64,000 bases of DNA from Caballeronia temeraria (GCF_001544795.2 NZ_FCOI02000002.1:434001-498000); one strand, 5' to 3'. Positions 49,147 through 58,219 are shown, counted from the first letter of the stretch. The notes: generated from the sequence alone by a model not told the origin. Translations and numbers: made by a program.

Positions 49147-49964
49147 TAAGCGCGTTCGACCGCCGAAGCGCCGTATCGACGCTCGAGTCTGCGCACGGTG
49201 AAGTGCCCATGCGCCATCTGCTGGAAGTGGTCGATGAACACGGTGTTGACCATCGCGCCGAGCACCGCGCCGATCGCCGGAATCGACTTCGCGGCGACCT
49301 GCTCGCTGACCTGCACCGAAAACCGCGACGCGACCGTCTGCAGAAACTTGAGCAGCGCCGTCGAACCATGACTGCCCAAACCTTTGGCGGCGATCTCGTT
49401 GGTCGCGCGCGAGACCGACTGCGCGAGCGCGCCGCGCACGATGAAATAGCCGAGATCGGCGTTGTCGTCGCTGGCCTTGGTGCCGCCCATGCCGAGCACC
49501 ATCATGCATTGCAGTTGCGTTTCCACGCGATGCACGTCCTCGCCTTCGCTGCGCGCGATGTCGCAGATGGAGCGGAACATCAGCGTCGTCGTGACCGGCA
49601 ATTCCACCGGCAACGCGAACAGGCCGAACGCGCCGCCCGCCGCGCCGGTCGTCGCGACGGCGAGCTTGTGCATCAGGTTATGCGGCTTGTCGGGCGGCGG
49701 CGCGAGCAGCGAATCCGAAGGCGCGCTCTTGCCGATCGTGCGCAGCGCCACTTGCAGGCACTTCTTGAGCGCGAGCTGCGTGGCTTCGTCGACTTTTTCC
49801 TGCGCGGCCGCCGGCAAGCGTCCCATCAGCTTTTCGATGGGCGCGCCGACGACGCTCGCCAGCTTCATCGTCAGCGACGGGCTTTCCAGCGACTCCTTCG
49901 CGCGGGCGAGGGCCGCGAAATCCTCGGTCGTGAGCGGTGAGGTGATGATCGGCGTCGGTTCCAT
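49116..49964 (-). CDS. EcsC family protein
   Basis: About 282 residues from ATG at 49964 (MEPTPIITSP); an upstream GTG at 50000 is possible but less likely. The protein has the EcsC features: the hydrophobic Gly/Ala-rich segment TGAAGGAFGLFALPVELPVT, SICDIARSEGED and IPAIGAVLGAMVNTVFIDHF. The family is related to the Bacillus ecs locus and is often membrane-associated; molecular function is unknown. Its start is about 100 bases from the divergent efflux gene, so the intervening region with the MarR-type palindrome could affect it too. Confidence 0.87.
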   Translation of the reverse strand: MEPTPIITSPLTTEDFAALARAKESLESPSLTMKLASVVGAPIEKLMGRLPAAAQEKVDEATQLALKKCLQVALRTIGKSAPSDSLLAPPPDKPHNLMHKLAVATTGAAGGAFGLFALPVELPVTTTLMFRSICDIARSEGEDVHRVETQLQCMMVLGMGGTKASDDNADLGYFIVRGALAQSVSRATNEIAAKGLGSHGSTALLKFLQTVASRFSVQVSEQVAAKSIPAIGAVLGAMVNTVFIDHFQQMAHGHFTVRRLERRYGASAVERAYQTIEVMGGR

Positions 49965-50025
49965 GCGATGTTTTCTGTCCGGTGAATAGTGAATGGTCAC
50001 GCGGAATTAGAGTGCGTGCCCGTGC

Positions 50026-50054
50026 TATGATTCCATTTCCGTTGACTAGTCAAC
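50026..50054 (+). promoter_or_regulatory. Candidate promoter -10 and MarR operator of the efflux operon
   Basis: A -10-like TATGAT at 50026-50031 is followed by the perfect 14-base palindrome GTTGACTAGTCAAC at 50041-50054, 17 bases before the efflux start codon. The palindrome's size and symmetry fit a MarR dimer site, and a marR gene lies at the end of the same operon, so autorepression is likely. No good -35 is seen. Confidence 0.6.
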
Positions 50055-50071
50055 AATTGCGCTTACAAAAG

Positions 50072-51667
50072 ATGGCCGTTCACACAGCCGCGCATCATTC
50101 GAGCGGGCAGGTTCTGCCGTTTCGCGAATCGCTCATGGCGATGCTGGGCATTTCCTTCGTCACCATGCTGGTCGCGCTCGATCAGACCGTGGTCGGCACC
50201 GCGCTGCCGACGATCGTCGCCGAGCTCAAAGGCTTCGATCTCTACGCGTGGGTCGCCACATCGTATCTTCTGACTTCCGTCATCACCGTGCCGATTTTCG
50301 GACGGCTCGGCGATTACTACGGCCGCAAGCCATTCGTGATCGCGTCGATCGTCGTGTTCACCGTCGCGTCCGTGCTTTGCGGGCTCGCGAACAGCATGAT
50401 GTTTCTCGTGCTCGCGCGCGGATTGCAGGGCATCGGCGGCGGGATGCTTGTCGGCACGGCGTTCGCGTGCATCGCGGATCTCTTTCCGGACAACGTCGTG
50501 CGCCTGCGCTGGCAGGTGATGATGAGTTCCGCGTTCGGCATCGCCAACGCGGTCGGGCCGTCGCTCGGCGGCTTTCTCACGCAATATTACGGCTGGCGCT
50601 CGGTGTTCTACGTCAATCTGCCGGTGGGCATCGTGTCGCTCTATTTCGTGTGGCGTTTTCTGCCGCATCTGCGGCACGTCGCGCACGAAGGCAAGATGCG
50701 CCTCGACTGGCCCGGCGCCGCGCTGATCGCGGTGGCGCTCGGCGCGCTGCAATTGTTCGTCGAAATGCTGCCGAAGCATGGCTTCGGCGCCGAAACGGCC
50801 GCTCTGCTCGCGATGAGCGTCGCCGCCGCGTTCGCGCTCTGGAAATGGGAGATGCGCTGCGATTACGCGATCCTGCCCGTCGACATGTTCCGCAACCAGG
50901 CGCTCGCCGCGCTCTTCACGCTCGCGATTCTCGGCGGTTTCACGATGTTCTCGATGCTCTTCTACGCGCCGCTGCTGTTCCAGGGCGGCTTCGGCATGTC
51001 GCCGAAGGACGCGGGCGTGATGATCACGCCGCTCGTCGTGTTCATTACGATCGGCAGCATCGTGAACGGGCGCATCGTCACGCGCCTGAAGAACGCCAAT
51101 CTGATGCTGTATGTCGGCTTCGCGCTGCTCGCCGTGTCGTGTCTCGGCATCGTCGTCGCGACGCACAACATGCCGCGCTCGCTGCTGCTCGTGATCATGC
51201 TGCTCGGCGGCCTCGGCCTCGGCTTCGTGATGCCGAACCTCACCGTGTTCGCGCAGCAGACCGCGGGCCGCGCGCATCTGGGTATCGCGACCGCGCTGCT
51301 GCAATCGCTGCGCATGATCGGCGGGATGATCGGCACGGCGCTGACCGGCACGCTCATCGCGCATCTCTATGCGAGCGGCGTGAATCTCGCGCTCGAAAAC
51401 GACCACGCGATGCATTGGGCCGCCGATCTCTCCGACCCGCAAATCCTCATCAACCGTGAAGGTCAGCAGGCGCTGCTTGCGCAACTGAGCGCGGCCGGTC
51501 ATAACGGCGCGATGCTGCTCGAATCCGCGCGCGAAGCGCTCGTCGCCGCGATTCACATCGGGCTTGCGCTGGCGGCGGTGGTCGCGGTGCTGTCGGTGTG
51601 GCAATCGCGCCGCGTGCCGCCGGTGCGGCTGAAAGGGCCGCAAGAGCCGGTCATCCTCGCCGAATGA
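50072..51667 (+). CDS. DHA2-family MFS multidrug efflux transporter (EmrB/QacA-like)
   Basis: A 531-residue inner-membrane protein with 14 predicted helices. Motif D1 region LDQTVVGTALPTIV is in helix 1, motif A is GRLGDYYGRKPFVIAS, and motif C is in GIANAVGPSLGGFLTQYYGWR. These are DHA2 hallmarks. The ATG at 50072 is preferred because the operator palindrome and -10 lie just before it; an in-frame ATG at 50027 would put them inside the gene. A MarR regulator follows after 13 bases, typical for inducible drug efflux. Substrates unknown. Confidence 0.9.
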   Translation: MAVHTAAHHSSGQVLPFRESLMAMLGISFVTMLVALDQTVVGTALPTIVAELKGFDLYAWVATSYLLTSVITVPIFGRLGDYYGRKPFVIASIVVFTVASVLCGLANSMMFLVLARGLQGIGGGMLVGTAFACIADLFPDNVVRLRWQVMMSSAFGIANAVGPSLGGFLTQYYGWRSVFYVNLPVGIVSLYFVWRFLPHLRHVAHEGKMRLDWPGAALIAVALGALQLFVEMLPKHGFGAETAALLAMSVAAAFALWKWEMRCDYAILPVDMFRNQALAALFTLAILGGFTMFSMLFYAPLLFQGGFGMSPKDAGVMITPLVVFITIGSIVNGRIVTRLKNANLMLYVGFALLAVSCLGIVVATHNMPRSLLLVIMLLGGLGLGFVMPNLTVFAQQTAGRAHLGIATALLQSLRMIGGMIGTALTGTLIAHLYASGVNLALENDHAMHWAADLSDPQILINREGQQALLAQLSAAGHNGAMLLESAREALVAAIHIGLALAAVVAVLSVWQSRRVPPVRLKGPQEPVILAE

Positions 51668-51680
51668 TCAGGGGAAAAGC

Positions 51681-52151
51681 ATGAATGAACAGGACCGTAT
51701 CGCCGTGGTGCAACAATTCGGGCGCACCTATCGCGCGTTCATGTCGGCGTTCGAGACGGCCGTCGGCCAGCCGATGCCGCGCTGGCGCATCCTCCTCGCG
51801 TTGCACGAACACGCGGGCGTGCTGTCGCAGAAGCGGCTCGTCGAACGTCTGAAAGTGGATCCGGGCGCGCTGACGCGTCAGCTGAAGACGCTCGAAGGGC
51901 TCGGCTGGATCGTGCGCAGCGTCGATGCCCGCGACAATCGCGTTTCGAACGTGGCGTTGACGGCGCAAGGCCGCGCCATCGCCGAGGAGGGTTTGCCGCG
52001 ACGCAACGCGTTCCTTCACGACACGATGGCGTCGTTGCCCGACGAGGCCATCGAGGCCTTGTCGAGCGCGCTGCACATGTTCGAGGGACGCATTCAGGAA
52101 GTCGCGGCCGCGAATGCTGCGTCGGCGGCCGCGCTCGAAGAAAAGGCTTAG
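51681..52151 (+). CDS. MarR-family transcriptional repressor
   Basis: A 156-residue winged-helix regulator. The DNA-binding part is MPRWRILLALHEHAGVLSQK, then VDPGALTRQLKTLEGLGWI and the wing VDARDNRVSNVALTAQG. It has a strong ribosome site (AGGGGAAA) and is in one operon with the efflux transporter. It probably represses that operon through the palindrome upstream and is released by a small ligand. Its stop overlaps, tail to tail, the stop of the D-amino-acid enzyme gene (TTAG). Confidence 0.92.
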   Translation: MNEQDRIAVVQQFGRTYRAFMSAFETAVGQPMPRWRILLALHEHAGVLSQKRLVERLKVDPGALTRQLKTLEGLGWIVRSVDARDNRVSNVALTAQGRAIAEEGLPRRNAFLHDTMASLPDEAIEALSSALHMFEGRIQEVAAANAASAAALEEKA

Positions 52152-53422
52152 AAGAACGTTTCGATCACTTCGGTGACGCGATACTTCGGATCGACGACCA
52201 GAATCTGACGCCACTTGTCGAAGGTCAGGCACGGGTGCGAAATGTCGAACGCGATCATGTCGCCAACTTTCACGTCGTCGCCCGGCTTGATACGCAAGTA
52301 CGCGTGCTGATCCATCAGGCCGAAAATCTCCCAGCCGTCGCCAGGCGTCACGTCACGCGGCGCTTCGTTGCCCGGACGATAATGCTTCGCCGGCTCGGGC
52401 ATCCCCGCATCGAACGCGGAATCGCGCTTGCCCAGCCCGATGATCGCGCGGTCCGGTTCCGGAATCGACTGCACATACGCCCACAATTGCAGCGCGGGCT
52501 TCAGCCCTTGCCCCATCTTCTTCGCGATCGGATTGCGCGCGAAAATCTCGTTTTGCGCCTTCTTGTAGATGCCGACGTCGTGCGTCAGATAGCAGCCGGG
52601 ACGCAGCACGACTTCGATTGCATCGCTGTTGGCCTTCGCGAATTCGTCGGCGACGACGTCGTACCACGCCGATCCCGCGCCCGAGAGAATCGCCGGCTTG
52701 CGCGCGATCCTGCCTTCCGCGATCAGCTTGCGCGTGACATCGACCGCGCTCTTCAGAAACTCGCGCACTTTCGTTTCGTCCTGCAGCACGCCTTCATACA
52801 ATTCGATGCCCGCAAGCTCGATCGTGCCCTGCCAGCGCGCGATCGCGGCGAGCACCGCGTCGCGTTGCGCGTCGTCGCGCACCCCGGTGCGTCCGCCCGG
52901 CACGCCGAGCTCGATCAGCACGTTCAGTTTCTTGCGCACCGAGCTGAAGAATTCGCCGAGCTGATCGACGCCATCGGCCGAATCGACGAGACAGAAGAAC
53001 TCGAAATTCGCGTCGGTCAGCAACTCCGCGATCATGCCCATGTTGCGTTTGCCGACGAGCTGATTCGCCATCAGGATGCGATGCACGCCGCCGCGATACG
53101 CCGCGCGCACCTGATGCGCGGTCGCGAGCGTGATGCCCCACGCGCCGGTGTCGAGCTGGCGGCGAAAGAGTTGCGGCGCCATCGTCGTCTTGCCGTGCGG
53201 TGCGAGCTTCACGCCGTACTCGCCGACGAAGTCCTGCATCCACTTCAGATTGTGTTCGATGCGATCGGAATAGAGCACGGCGGCGGGCAGGCTCACGTCC
53301 TCTTCGAGCAGATTCCATTGCAGACGCGACGCGTCGTTCAACTGGATGCTCGTGCCCGGCACCATGCCGAGACCCTTGCCGAACGGGTCGATCGTCGCGT
53401 TCTGATAGTTTGTAACTTTCAT
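52148..53422 (-). CDS. PLP/Zn D-serine dehydratase-like amino acid deaminase
   Basis: A 424-residue fold-type III PLP enzyme (alanine-racemase N-terminal barrel plus D-serine dehydratase-like C-terminal domain). The Schiff-base Lys is in KLAPHGKTTMAPQ near residue 77; the C-terminal zinc ligands are in ISHPCLTFDKW (His-x-Cys), as in eukaryotic-type Dsd1 enzymes. Family members deaminate D-serine or D-threonine, or act as D-threonine aldolases, so exact substrate is open. It is divergent from an RpiR regulator and next to D-aminoacylase and RidA genes, pointing to D-amino-acid catabolism. RidA would remove the 2-aminoacrylate-type intermediates this chemistry releases. Confidence 0.88.
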   Translation of the reverse strand: MKVTNYQNATIDPFGKGLGMVPGTSIQLNDASRLQWNLLEEDVSLPAAVLYSDRIEHNLKWMQDFVGEYGVKLAPHGKTTMAPQLFRRQLDTGAWGITLATAHQVRAAYRGGVHRILMANQLVGKRNMGMIAELLTDANFEFFCLVDSADGVDQLGEFFSSVRKKLNVLIELGVPGGRTGVRDDAQRDAVLAAIARWQGTIELAGIELYEGVLQDETKVREFLKSAVDVTRKLIAEGRIARKPAILSGAGSAWYDVVADEFAKANSDAIEVVLRPGCYLTHDVGIYKKAQNEIFARNPIAKKMGQGLKPALQLWAYVQSIPEPDRAIIGLGKRDSAFDAGMPEPAKHYRPGNEAPRDVTPGDGWEIFGLMDQHAYLRIKPGDDVKVGDMIAFDISHPCLTFDKWRQILVVDPKYRVTEVIETFF

Positions 53423-53493
53423 GTGCTGCTACTCCATCGTCCGTTTAAATAAACCCTGCGCGGGATTCGATGTGCGTCAAGGTTGACGGTGCT

Positions 53494-53540
53494 ATGTTAA
53501 CCAAAGTAGCATCCGGGAAGGAAATGTTATTTAGTAACAT
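53494..53540 (+). promoter_or_regulatory. Paired operator-like repeats between the deaminase and rpiR genes
   Basis: ATGTTA-TTTAG-TAACAT at 53524-53540 is a perfect inverted repeat. A second imperfect copy, ATGTTA-ACCAAAG-TAGCAT, lies at 53494-53512. The two left arms are 30 bases apart, about three helical turns, in the divergent promoter region. The layout fits cooperative binding by the adjacent RpiR regulator. Confidence 0.55.
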
Positions 53541-53568
53541 CCGCTTCTCGTAAACCCGTGCAATCATC

Positions 53569-54456
53569 ATGAACGGCCACGCCGACACGCTCAGTTTCGA
53601 TATCGTCGCACGCATCGCGGAGCGCGCGCCCGAGTTGCGCGGCGCCGAGCGCAAGGTCGCCGCGCTGATTCTCGACGACATCGTGAGTGCGTCGCGCGCG
53701 AGCATCGGCGCGCTGGCGGACAAGGCGGAAGTCAGCGTCGCCACCGTCACGCGTTTCGCCAAGGCGGTCGGCTGCGAGGACGTGCGCGAACTGAAGCTGC
53801 GGCTCGCGCAGGCGGCGGGCGTCGGACAGCGCTTTTTGCGGCGCGATCCCGACGCCGCGCCCGATTCGCTCGCCGCGCGCATCTTCGAGGACGTGCAGGC
53901 GACGCTCGCGCAGAATCAGGGCGCGCTCGCCGCCGCGCCCATCGCCGAAGCCGCCGATGCGCTCGCGGCGGCGTCGATGATCTACGCGTTCGGCATGGGC
54001 GGCGGTTCGACCGCGCTCGCCGACGAAATGCGCTTTCGCCTCGTGCGGCTCGGGCGGCCGGTCGCGTCGTACCAGGACGGGCTGTTGCAGCGCATGGTGG
54101 CCTCGACGTTGTCGAAGGAACATGTCGTCGTCGCGCTGTCGGTGACGGGGCAGACGCCGGAAATCGTCGAAAGCTGCGCGCTCGCGAAACAATACGGCGC
54201 GCGCGTGATCGCGCTGACCGCGCCCGCGTCGCCGCTCGGCGCGCTCGCGGACTGGCTGATTCCGGTCATCGCGATCGAAACGGATTTCATCTACAAGCCG
54301 TCGTCGTCGCGTTACGCGATGATGATGGCGCTCGATTTGCTCGTCACCGAACTGGCCGTCAAGCAGGCCGATCACAGCCGCGAACTGCTGCGCCGCATGA
54401 AGCACGCGCTCGATTCGCATCGCGGCGGCGGCGAGCGTCAACCTCTGGGAGACTGA
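53569..54456 (+). CDS. RpiR-family (HTH + SIS domain) transcriptional regulator
   Basis: A 295-residue regulator. Residues 1-85 form the RpiR HTH (LRGAERKVAALILDDI, then ALADKAEVSVATVTRFAKAV); residues about 130-265 form a SIS domain (IYAFGMGGGSTALADEM and VALSVTGQTPEIVE). SIS domains usually bind phosphosugars; in this locus the effector may be an amino-acid or sugar-amine derivative. It is divergent from the deaminase gene and two bases upstream of the D-aminoacylase gene, so it is well placed to control the whole module. Confidence 0.92.
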   Translation: MNGHADTLSFDIVARIAERAPELRGAERKVAALILDDIVSASRASIGALADKAEVSVATVTRFAKAVGCEDVRELKLRLAQAAGVGQRFLRRDPDAAPDSLAARIFEDVQATLAQNQGALAAAPIAEAADALAAASMIYAFGMGGGSTALADEMRFRLVRLGRPVASYQDGLLQRMVASTLSKEHVVVALSVTGQTPEIVESCALAKQYGARVIALTAPASPLGALADWLIPVIAIETDFIYKPSSSRYAMMMALDLLVTELAVKQADHSRELLRRMKHALDSHRGGGERQPLGD

Positions 54457-54458
54457 TC

Positions 54459-55943
54459 ATGGAATCGTTGAAGGCCGACACGCTGATCGTCGGCGCGCGC
54501 GTGATCGACGGCACGGGCGCGCCCGCCGTGGAGCGCGACGTCGCCGTGCGCGACGGGCGCATCGTCGCGATCGAGGCGCGCGGCGGCTTGTCCAACTGGA
54601 GCGCCGACGACGTGTTCGACGCGCAAGGCAAAGTGCTCGCGCCCGGTTTCATCGACGTCCATACGCACGACGACACGCACGTCATCCGCTCGCCGCAGAT
54701 GATGCCCAAGATCACGCAGGGCGTGACGACGGTGATCGTCGGCAATTGCGGGATCAGCGCGTCGCCGGTGACGCTCAAGGGCGATCCGCCCGATCCGATG
54801 AACCTGCTCGGCGACGCCGCCGCGTTCGCATACCCGACGTTCGCGTCTTACGTCGATGCCGTGAACGCTGCGCGCCCGGCGGTGAATGTCGGCGCGCTGA
54901 TCGGCCATACGGCGCTGCGCAACAATCACATGGACCGGCTGGATCGCGGCGCTTCCGCCGATGAAGTCGCCGCGATGCGCGCGCAGCTCGAAGAAGCGCT
55001 GGACAACGGCGCGCTGGGATTGTCGAGCGGGCTCGCGTATGGATCGGCGTTCAACGCGCCGCCGGAGGAAGTGCAGGCGCTCGCCGAACCGCTCGCGAAA
55101 GCGGGCGCGCTCTACACGACGCACATGCGCACGGAGTTCGACGCCATTCTCGACGCGATGGACGAGGCGTATCGCGTCGGCCGCCACGCGCGCGTGCCGG
55201 TGGTGATTTCGCATCTGAAGTGCGCGGGGCCGTCGAACTGGGGACGCAGCGTCGAAGTGCTGAAGTCGATCGAAACGACGCGCGACGGTCAGCCGGTCGG
55301 CTGCGACTGCTATCCGTACAACCGCAGCTCGTCGACGCTGGATCTGAAGCAGGTGACGGGCGATATCGACATCACGATCACCTGGTCGACGCCACATCCG
55401 GACATGGCGGGCAAGCTGATCCGCGAAGTCGCGGACGAATGGAAGGTGACGCAGCAGGAAGCGGCGAAGCGTTTGCAGCCGGCGGGCGCGGTGTATCACA
55501 ACATGTCGGAAGACGACGTGCGGCGCATCCTCTCGCATCCCGCGACGATGGTCGGCTCCGACGGCTTGCCGAACGATCCGCTGCCGCATCCGCGTTTGTG
55601 GGGCGCGTTTCCGCGCGTGCTCGGCCACTATGCGCGCGACACGGCGCTGATCCCGCTCGAAAAAGCGGTGCGCAAGATGACGAGCTTGTCGGCGCGGCGT
55701 TTCAGTATCGCGGAGCGCGGCGAAGTGAAGGTGGGCTATCACGCGGATCTGGTCGTGTTCGATCCTGAGCGCGTGATCGATTCCGCGACGTTTGCGAATC
55801 CGCAGCAGGCGGCCGAAGGCATCGACGCAGTGTGGGTGAATGGCGTTTTGACGTATCGCGAGCAGGCCGTGACCGGCGCGCGCGCGGGACGTTTCGTGGC
55901 GCGCGGGGCGGCATCGAAACTGGATGCGGCCGGCGCGTTTTGA
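54459..55943 (+). CDS. N-acyl-D-amino-acid deacylase (D-aminoacylase)
   Basis: A 494-residue amidohydrolase that releases D-amino acids from N-acyl-D-amino acids. Metal-site motifs: GFIDVHTHDDTHV (His-x-His), GNCGIS with the metal-bridging Cys, HTALRNNHM, VVISHLKCAG (His) and GSDGLPNDPLPHPR with the catalytic Asp. Domain length is standard and the C-terminal beta-sandwich is present (ADLVVFDPERV). It follows rpiR after two bases and precedes ridA by 34, forming a plus-strand operon. The D-amino acid product would feed the divergently encoded deaminase. Confidence 0.9.
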   Translation: MESLKADTLIVGARVIDGTGAPAVERDVAVRDGRIVAIEARGGLSNWSADDVFDAQGKVLAPGFIDVHTHDDTHVIRSPQMMPKITQGVTTVIVGNCGISASPVTLKGDPPDPMNLLGDAAAFAYPTFASYVDAVNAARPAVNVGALIGHTALRNNHMDRLDRGASADEVAAMRAQLEEALDNGALGLSSGLAYGSAFNAPPEEVQALAEPLAKAGALYTTHMRTEFDAILDAMDEAYRVGRHARVPVVISHLKCAGPSNWGRSVEVLKSIETTRDGQPVGCDCYPYNRSSSTLDLKQVTGDIDITITWSTPHPDMAGKLIREVADEWKVTQQEAAKRLQPAGAVYHNMSEDDVRRILSHPATMVGSDGLPNDPLPHPRLWGAFPRVLGHYARDTALIPLEKAVRKMTSLSARRFSIAERGEVKVGYHADLVVFDPERVIDSATFANPQQAAEGIDAVWVNGVLTYREQAVTGARAGRFVARGAASKLDAAGAF

Positions 55944-55977
55944 GAATGTGTTCGAGTAAGGAAAAGGAGTCGGAAAG

Positions 55978-56364
55978 ATGAAGCGTTATGGCGTTGAAGG
56001 TGGCAAGGGACAAGGCGGCGCGCATATGCCGTTCGCACGTGCGGTCGAGGCCGATGGCTGGCTGTTCGTATCGGGCCAGACGCCGATGGAAGACGGCGAG
56101 GTGATCAACGGCGGCATCGTCGAGCAAACGCACAAGGCGATTCAAAACGTCATCGCCATTCTGAAGGAAGCGGGTTACGGCACCGAGCACGTCGTGCGTT
56201 GCGGCGTGTGGCTGGACGATCCGCGCGATTTCGCGTCGTTCAACAAGGTGTTCAAGGAGTACTTCGGCGCGAATCCGCCGGCGCGGGCTTGTGTCGTATC
56301 GTCGATGGTGATCGACTGCAAGGTCGAGGTGGATTGCGTGGCGTATAAGAAGCCCGCCGCCTGA
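55978..56364 (+). CDS. RidA/YjgF family enamine/imine deaminase
   Basis: A 128-residue member of the RidA family. It has LFVSGQTPMEDGE, a central helix (VEQTHKAIQNVIAILKEAG) and the catalytic-site Arg in PPARACVVSS. RidA hydrolyses reactive 2-aminoacrylate and related enamines formed by PLP dehydratases. A strong ribosome site (AAGGAG) is present. As the last gene of the D-amino-acid operon it probably clears intermediates of the deaminase; other subfamilies have different substrates. Confidence 0.92.
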   Translation: MKRYGVEGGKGQGGAHMPFARAVEADGWLFVSGQTPMEDGEVINGGIVEQTHKAIQNVIAILKEAGYGTEHVVRCGVWLDDPRDFASFNKVFKEYFGANPPARACVVSSMVIDCKVEVDCVAYKKPAA

Positions 56365-56397
56365 AGCCGGGCGTCCGCTGCAAACGCGCGTCGCGAA

Positions 56398-57246
56398 TCA
56401 AGCCGCGCGCGCGCACATGTCGAGGCATGCGGCCGCCAATTCGGGCGGCACGCCGGCCTCACCCAGCTTGGCGATCACGTGCTCGCGTTCTTGCGTCTCC
56501 ATGATGCGGGTGTAGAGCGCCCCCATACAGTCGAACTTCCTCAACTCGAAGTAGCGGAACATCAACTGCGCGAATTCACGCGAAGCGAAAGTGCGGCGAT
56601 CCATTGCCCGAAAGAGTTCGATCATGTCGGCGTCGCTCGTGTGACGCCACATGTTGAACGCGCCGTGGAAGCCAAAGGTCGGCGCGTTGGGCAGCGCATG
56701 TTCGTACCCGAACGGGTCCGCGATCTCGGCAGGTGCGAAACGGATGCCGTATGCGGCTTCGAGCGCGGGCCGCAGTGCGCGGCAGATGACGACGTCTTCA
56801 GCCGAATCGCCGAACGTCGGGACATCGGGACGCGCCAGCAGTTTCAAAAGGCGCAAGGAGCGAAGCGAGAATCCGCCATTGCCGACATCCTGCGGAGCTT
56901 CGAACCACGGCCAGCGCGGGCCGATATAGTCGTAATCAAGGAAATCCGGCCGCCACGCCCGAGGCTGAAGCACATAGCCATCCCATTGCACGATCAGAAC
57001 CCAGGGTGTTGCAATATGCCGATGCAGCTCCTTGAGCATGAATCGCGAATATTCTGCGCTCGATCCGATTCGATCGATTTTCACGACGCGCGTGGGCGAT
57101 GAAACCGAAGGCTCGCTGTCGGTCAGAAGGATCACATCGGCGAAATCGCACAGCGCCGAGGAGTGTGCGAGCGCGCGCGCGGCAAGCATGGGGTTCAGGC
57201 AGTCGACCGCGCACACGGTGACGTCAGGCAGGTTCAGGCGATTCAT
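56398..57246 (-). CDS. DUF5672 family protein (glycosyltransferase-like)
   Basis: A 282-residue protein resembling DUF5672. Seen: TVCAVDCLNPMLAARAL at the N-terminus, PWVLIVQWDGYVLQPRAW with a possible D-x-D-like metal region, the characteristic DYDYIGPRWPWFE and VGNGGFSLRS, then FGDSAEDVVICR. The family looks like a nucleotide-sugar transferase fold and often sits in polysaccharide clusters; here it is alone, next to ridA and queF, with no other glycan gene. Activity is inferred. It converges on ridA with 33 bases between stops. Confidence 0.78.
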   Translation of the reverse strand: MNRLNLPDVTVCAVDCLNPMLAARALAHSSALCDFADVILLTDSEPSVSSPTRVVKIDRIGSSAEYSRFMLKELHRHIATPWVLIVQWDGYVLQPRAWRPDFLDYDYIGPRWPWFEAPQDVGNGGFSLRSLRLLKLLARPDVPTFGDSAEDVVICRALRPALEAAYGIRFAPAEIADPFGYEHALPNAPTFGFHGAFNMWRHTSDADMIELFRAMDRRTFASREFAQLMFRYFELRKFDCMGALYTRIMETQEREHVIAKLGEAGVPPELAAACLDMCARAA

Positions 57247-57394
57247 CGTCTACTCGCGAGAGGCCGCGCGGATCGGCGTTTCGTTGTTCGAATTTTTCGA
57301 CGCGCGCAGTGACGAGAATGCAACTGATTCCGGCCGCGCGGCAAGTAAAAACTTTACTCGCGCGTGGGCCGGTCCAGTATAAGAAGATGATTAT

Positions 57395-58219
57395 TTACTG
57401 CCGCGCCAACCGTGCATTATCCGGCATCGGCAAATTGAAATTCGTGCGGAACGGGTTGATATCCAGCCCGCCGCGCCGTGTATAACGCGCGTACACCGCG
57501 AGCCGCTCCGGCTTGCACTCCCGCATGATGTCCATGAAGATGCGCTCGACGCATTGCTCATGAAACCCGGTATGTTCGCGAAAAGAAACGATATACCGCA
57601 ACAATCCCGCGTGATCGATCTGCCCGCCGTAATAGCGGATCTGCACGCTGCCCCAGTCCGGCTGTCCCGTCACCGGGCAATTGGATTTCAGCAGATTCGA
57701 AAACAGCGTCTCGTCGACGGGCGCTTCGTCGTGCGTCGCCGTCAATAACGACGGATCGGGCGAGAACACGTCGCAGTCGAGATCGAGCCGGTCGAGCGAC
57801 AAACCGTCGAACTCTTCCATCGCGAGCTTGCCGAAATCGGCGGGCGCCGCGAGCTGCACCGACACCGTCGCGCCGCACACGGCGGAGACATCGCGCTTGA
57901 TGGCGGCGCGCACGTCGTCGACCGAATCGAACTGCGTCTGCGCGAACGAGCCGAGATACAGCTTGAACGACTTCGATTCGACGATGTTCGGCGAATCCGC
58001 CGGCACGAAGAACGTCGCGACCGCGATCTGCGGCTTGCCGCGCTTGTTCAGCCACGACAGCTCGTACGCGTTCCAGATGTCCGTGCCGAAGAACGGCAGG
58101 CGCTCGGGCACGGCGATCGCGTCGCGCGCGCGTTTGCGGTCGATCGGAAACAGCAACGACGCGTCGTACTGTTCGGTGTAGTGGACGGGCTTGCCGAGCG
58201 GAGATTGGTCGGGTGTCAT
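57395..58219 (-). CDS. queF: NADPH-dependent 7-cyano-7-deazaguanine reductase
   Basis: A 274-residue long-form QueF (E. coli YqcD type) that reduces preQ0 to preQ1 for queuosine in tRNA. The catalytic Cys lies in [16 protein letters not shown], the substrate motif is [19 protein letters not shown], and [13 protein letters not shown] is conserved. Both T-fold halves are present. It overlaps the upstream nucleotidase by four bases (ATGA) and is the last gene of the ilvA-nucleotidase-queF operon. Confidence 0.95.
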   Translation of the reverse strand: MTPDQSPLGKPVHYTEQYDASLLFPIDRKRARDAIAVPERLPFFGTDIWNAYELSWLNKRGKPQIAVATFFVPADSPNIVESKSFKLYLGSFAQTQFDSVDDVRAAIKRDVSAVCGATVSVQLAAPADFGKLAMEEFDGLSLDRLDLDCDVFSPDPSLLTATHDEAPVDETLFSNLLKSNCPVTGQPDWGSVQIRYYGGQIDHAGLLRYIVSFREHTGFHEQCVERIFMDIMRECKPERLAVYARYTRRGGLDINPFRTNFNLPMPDNARLARQ

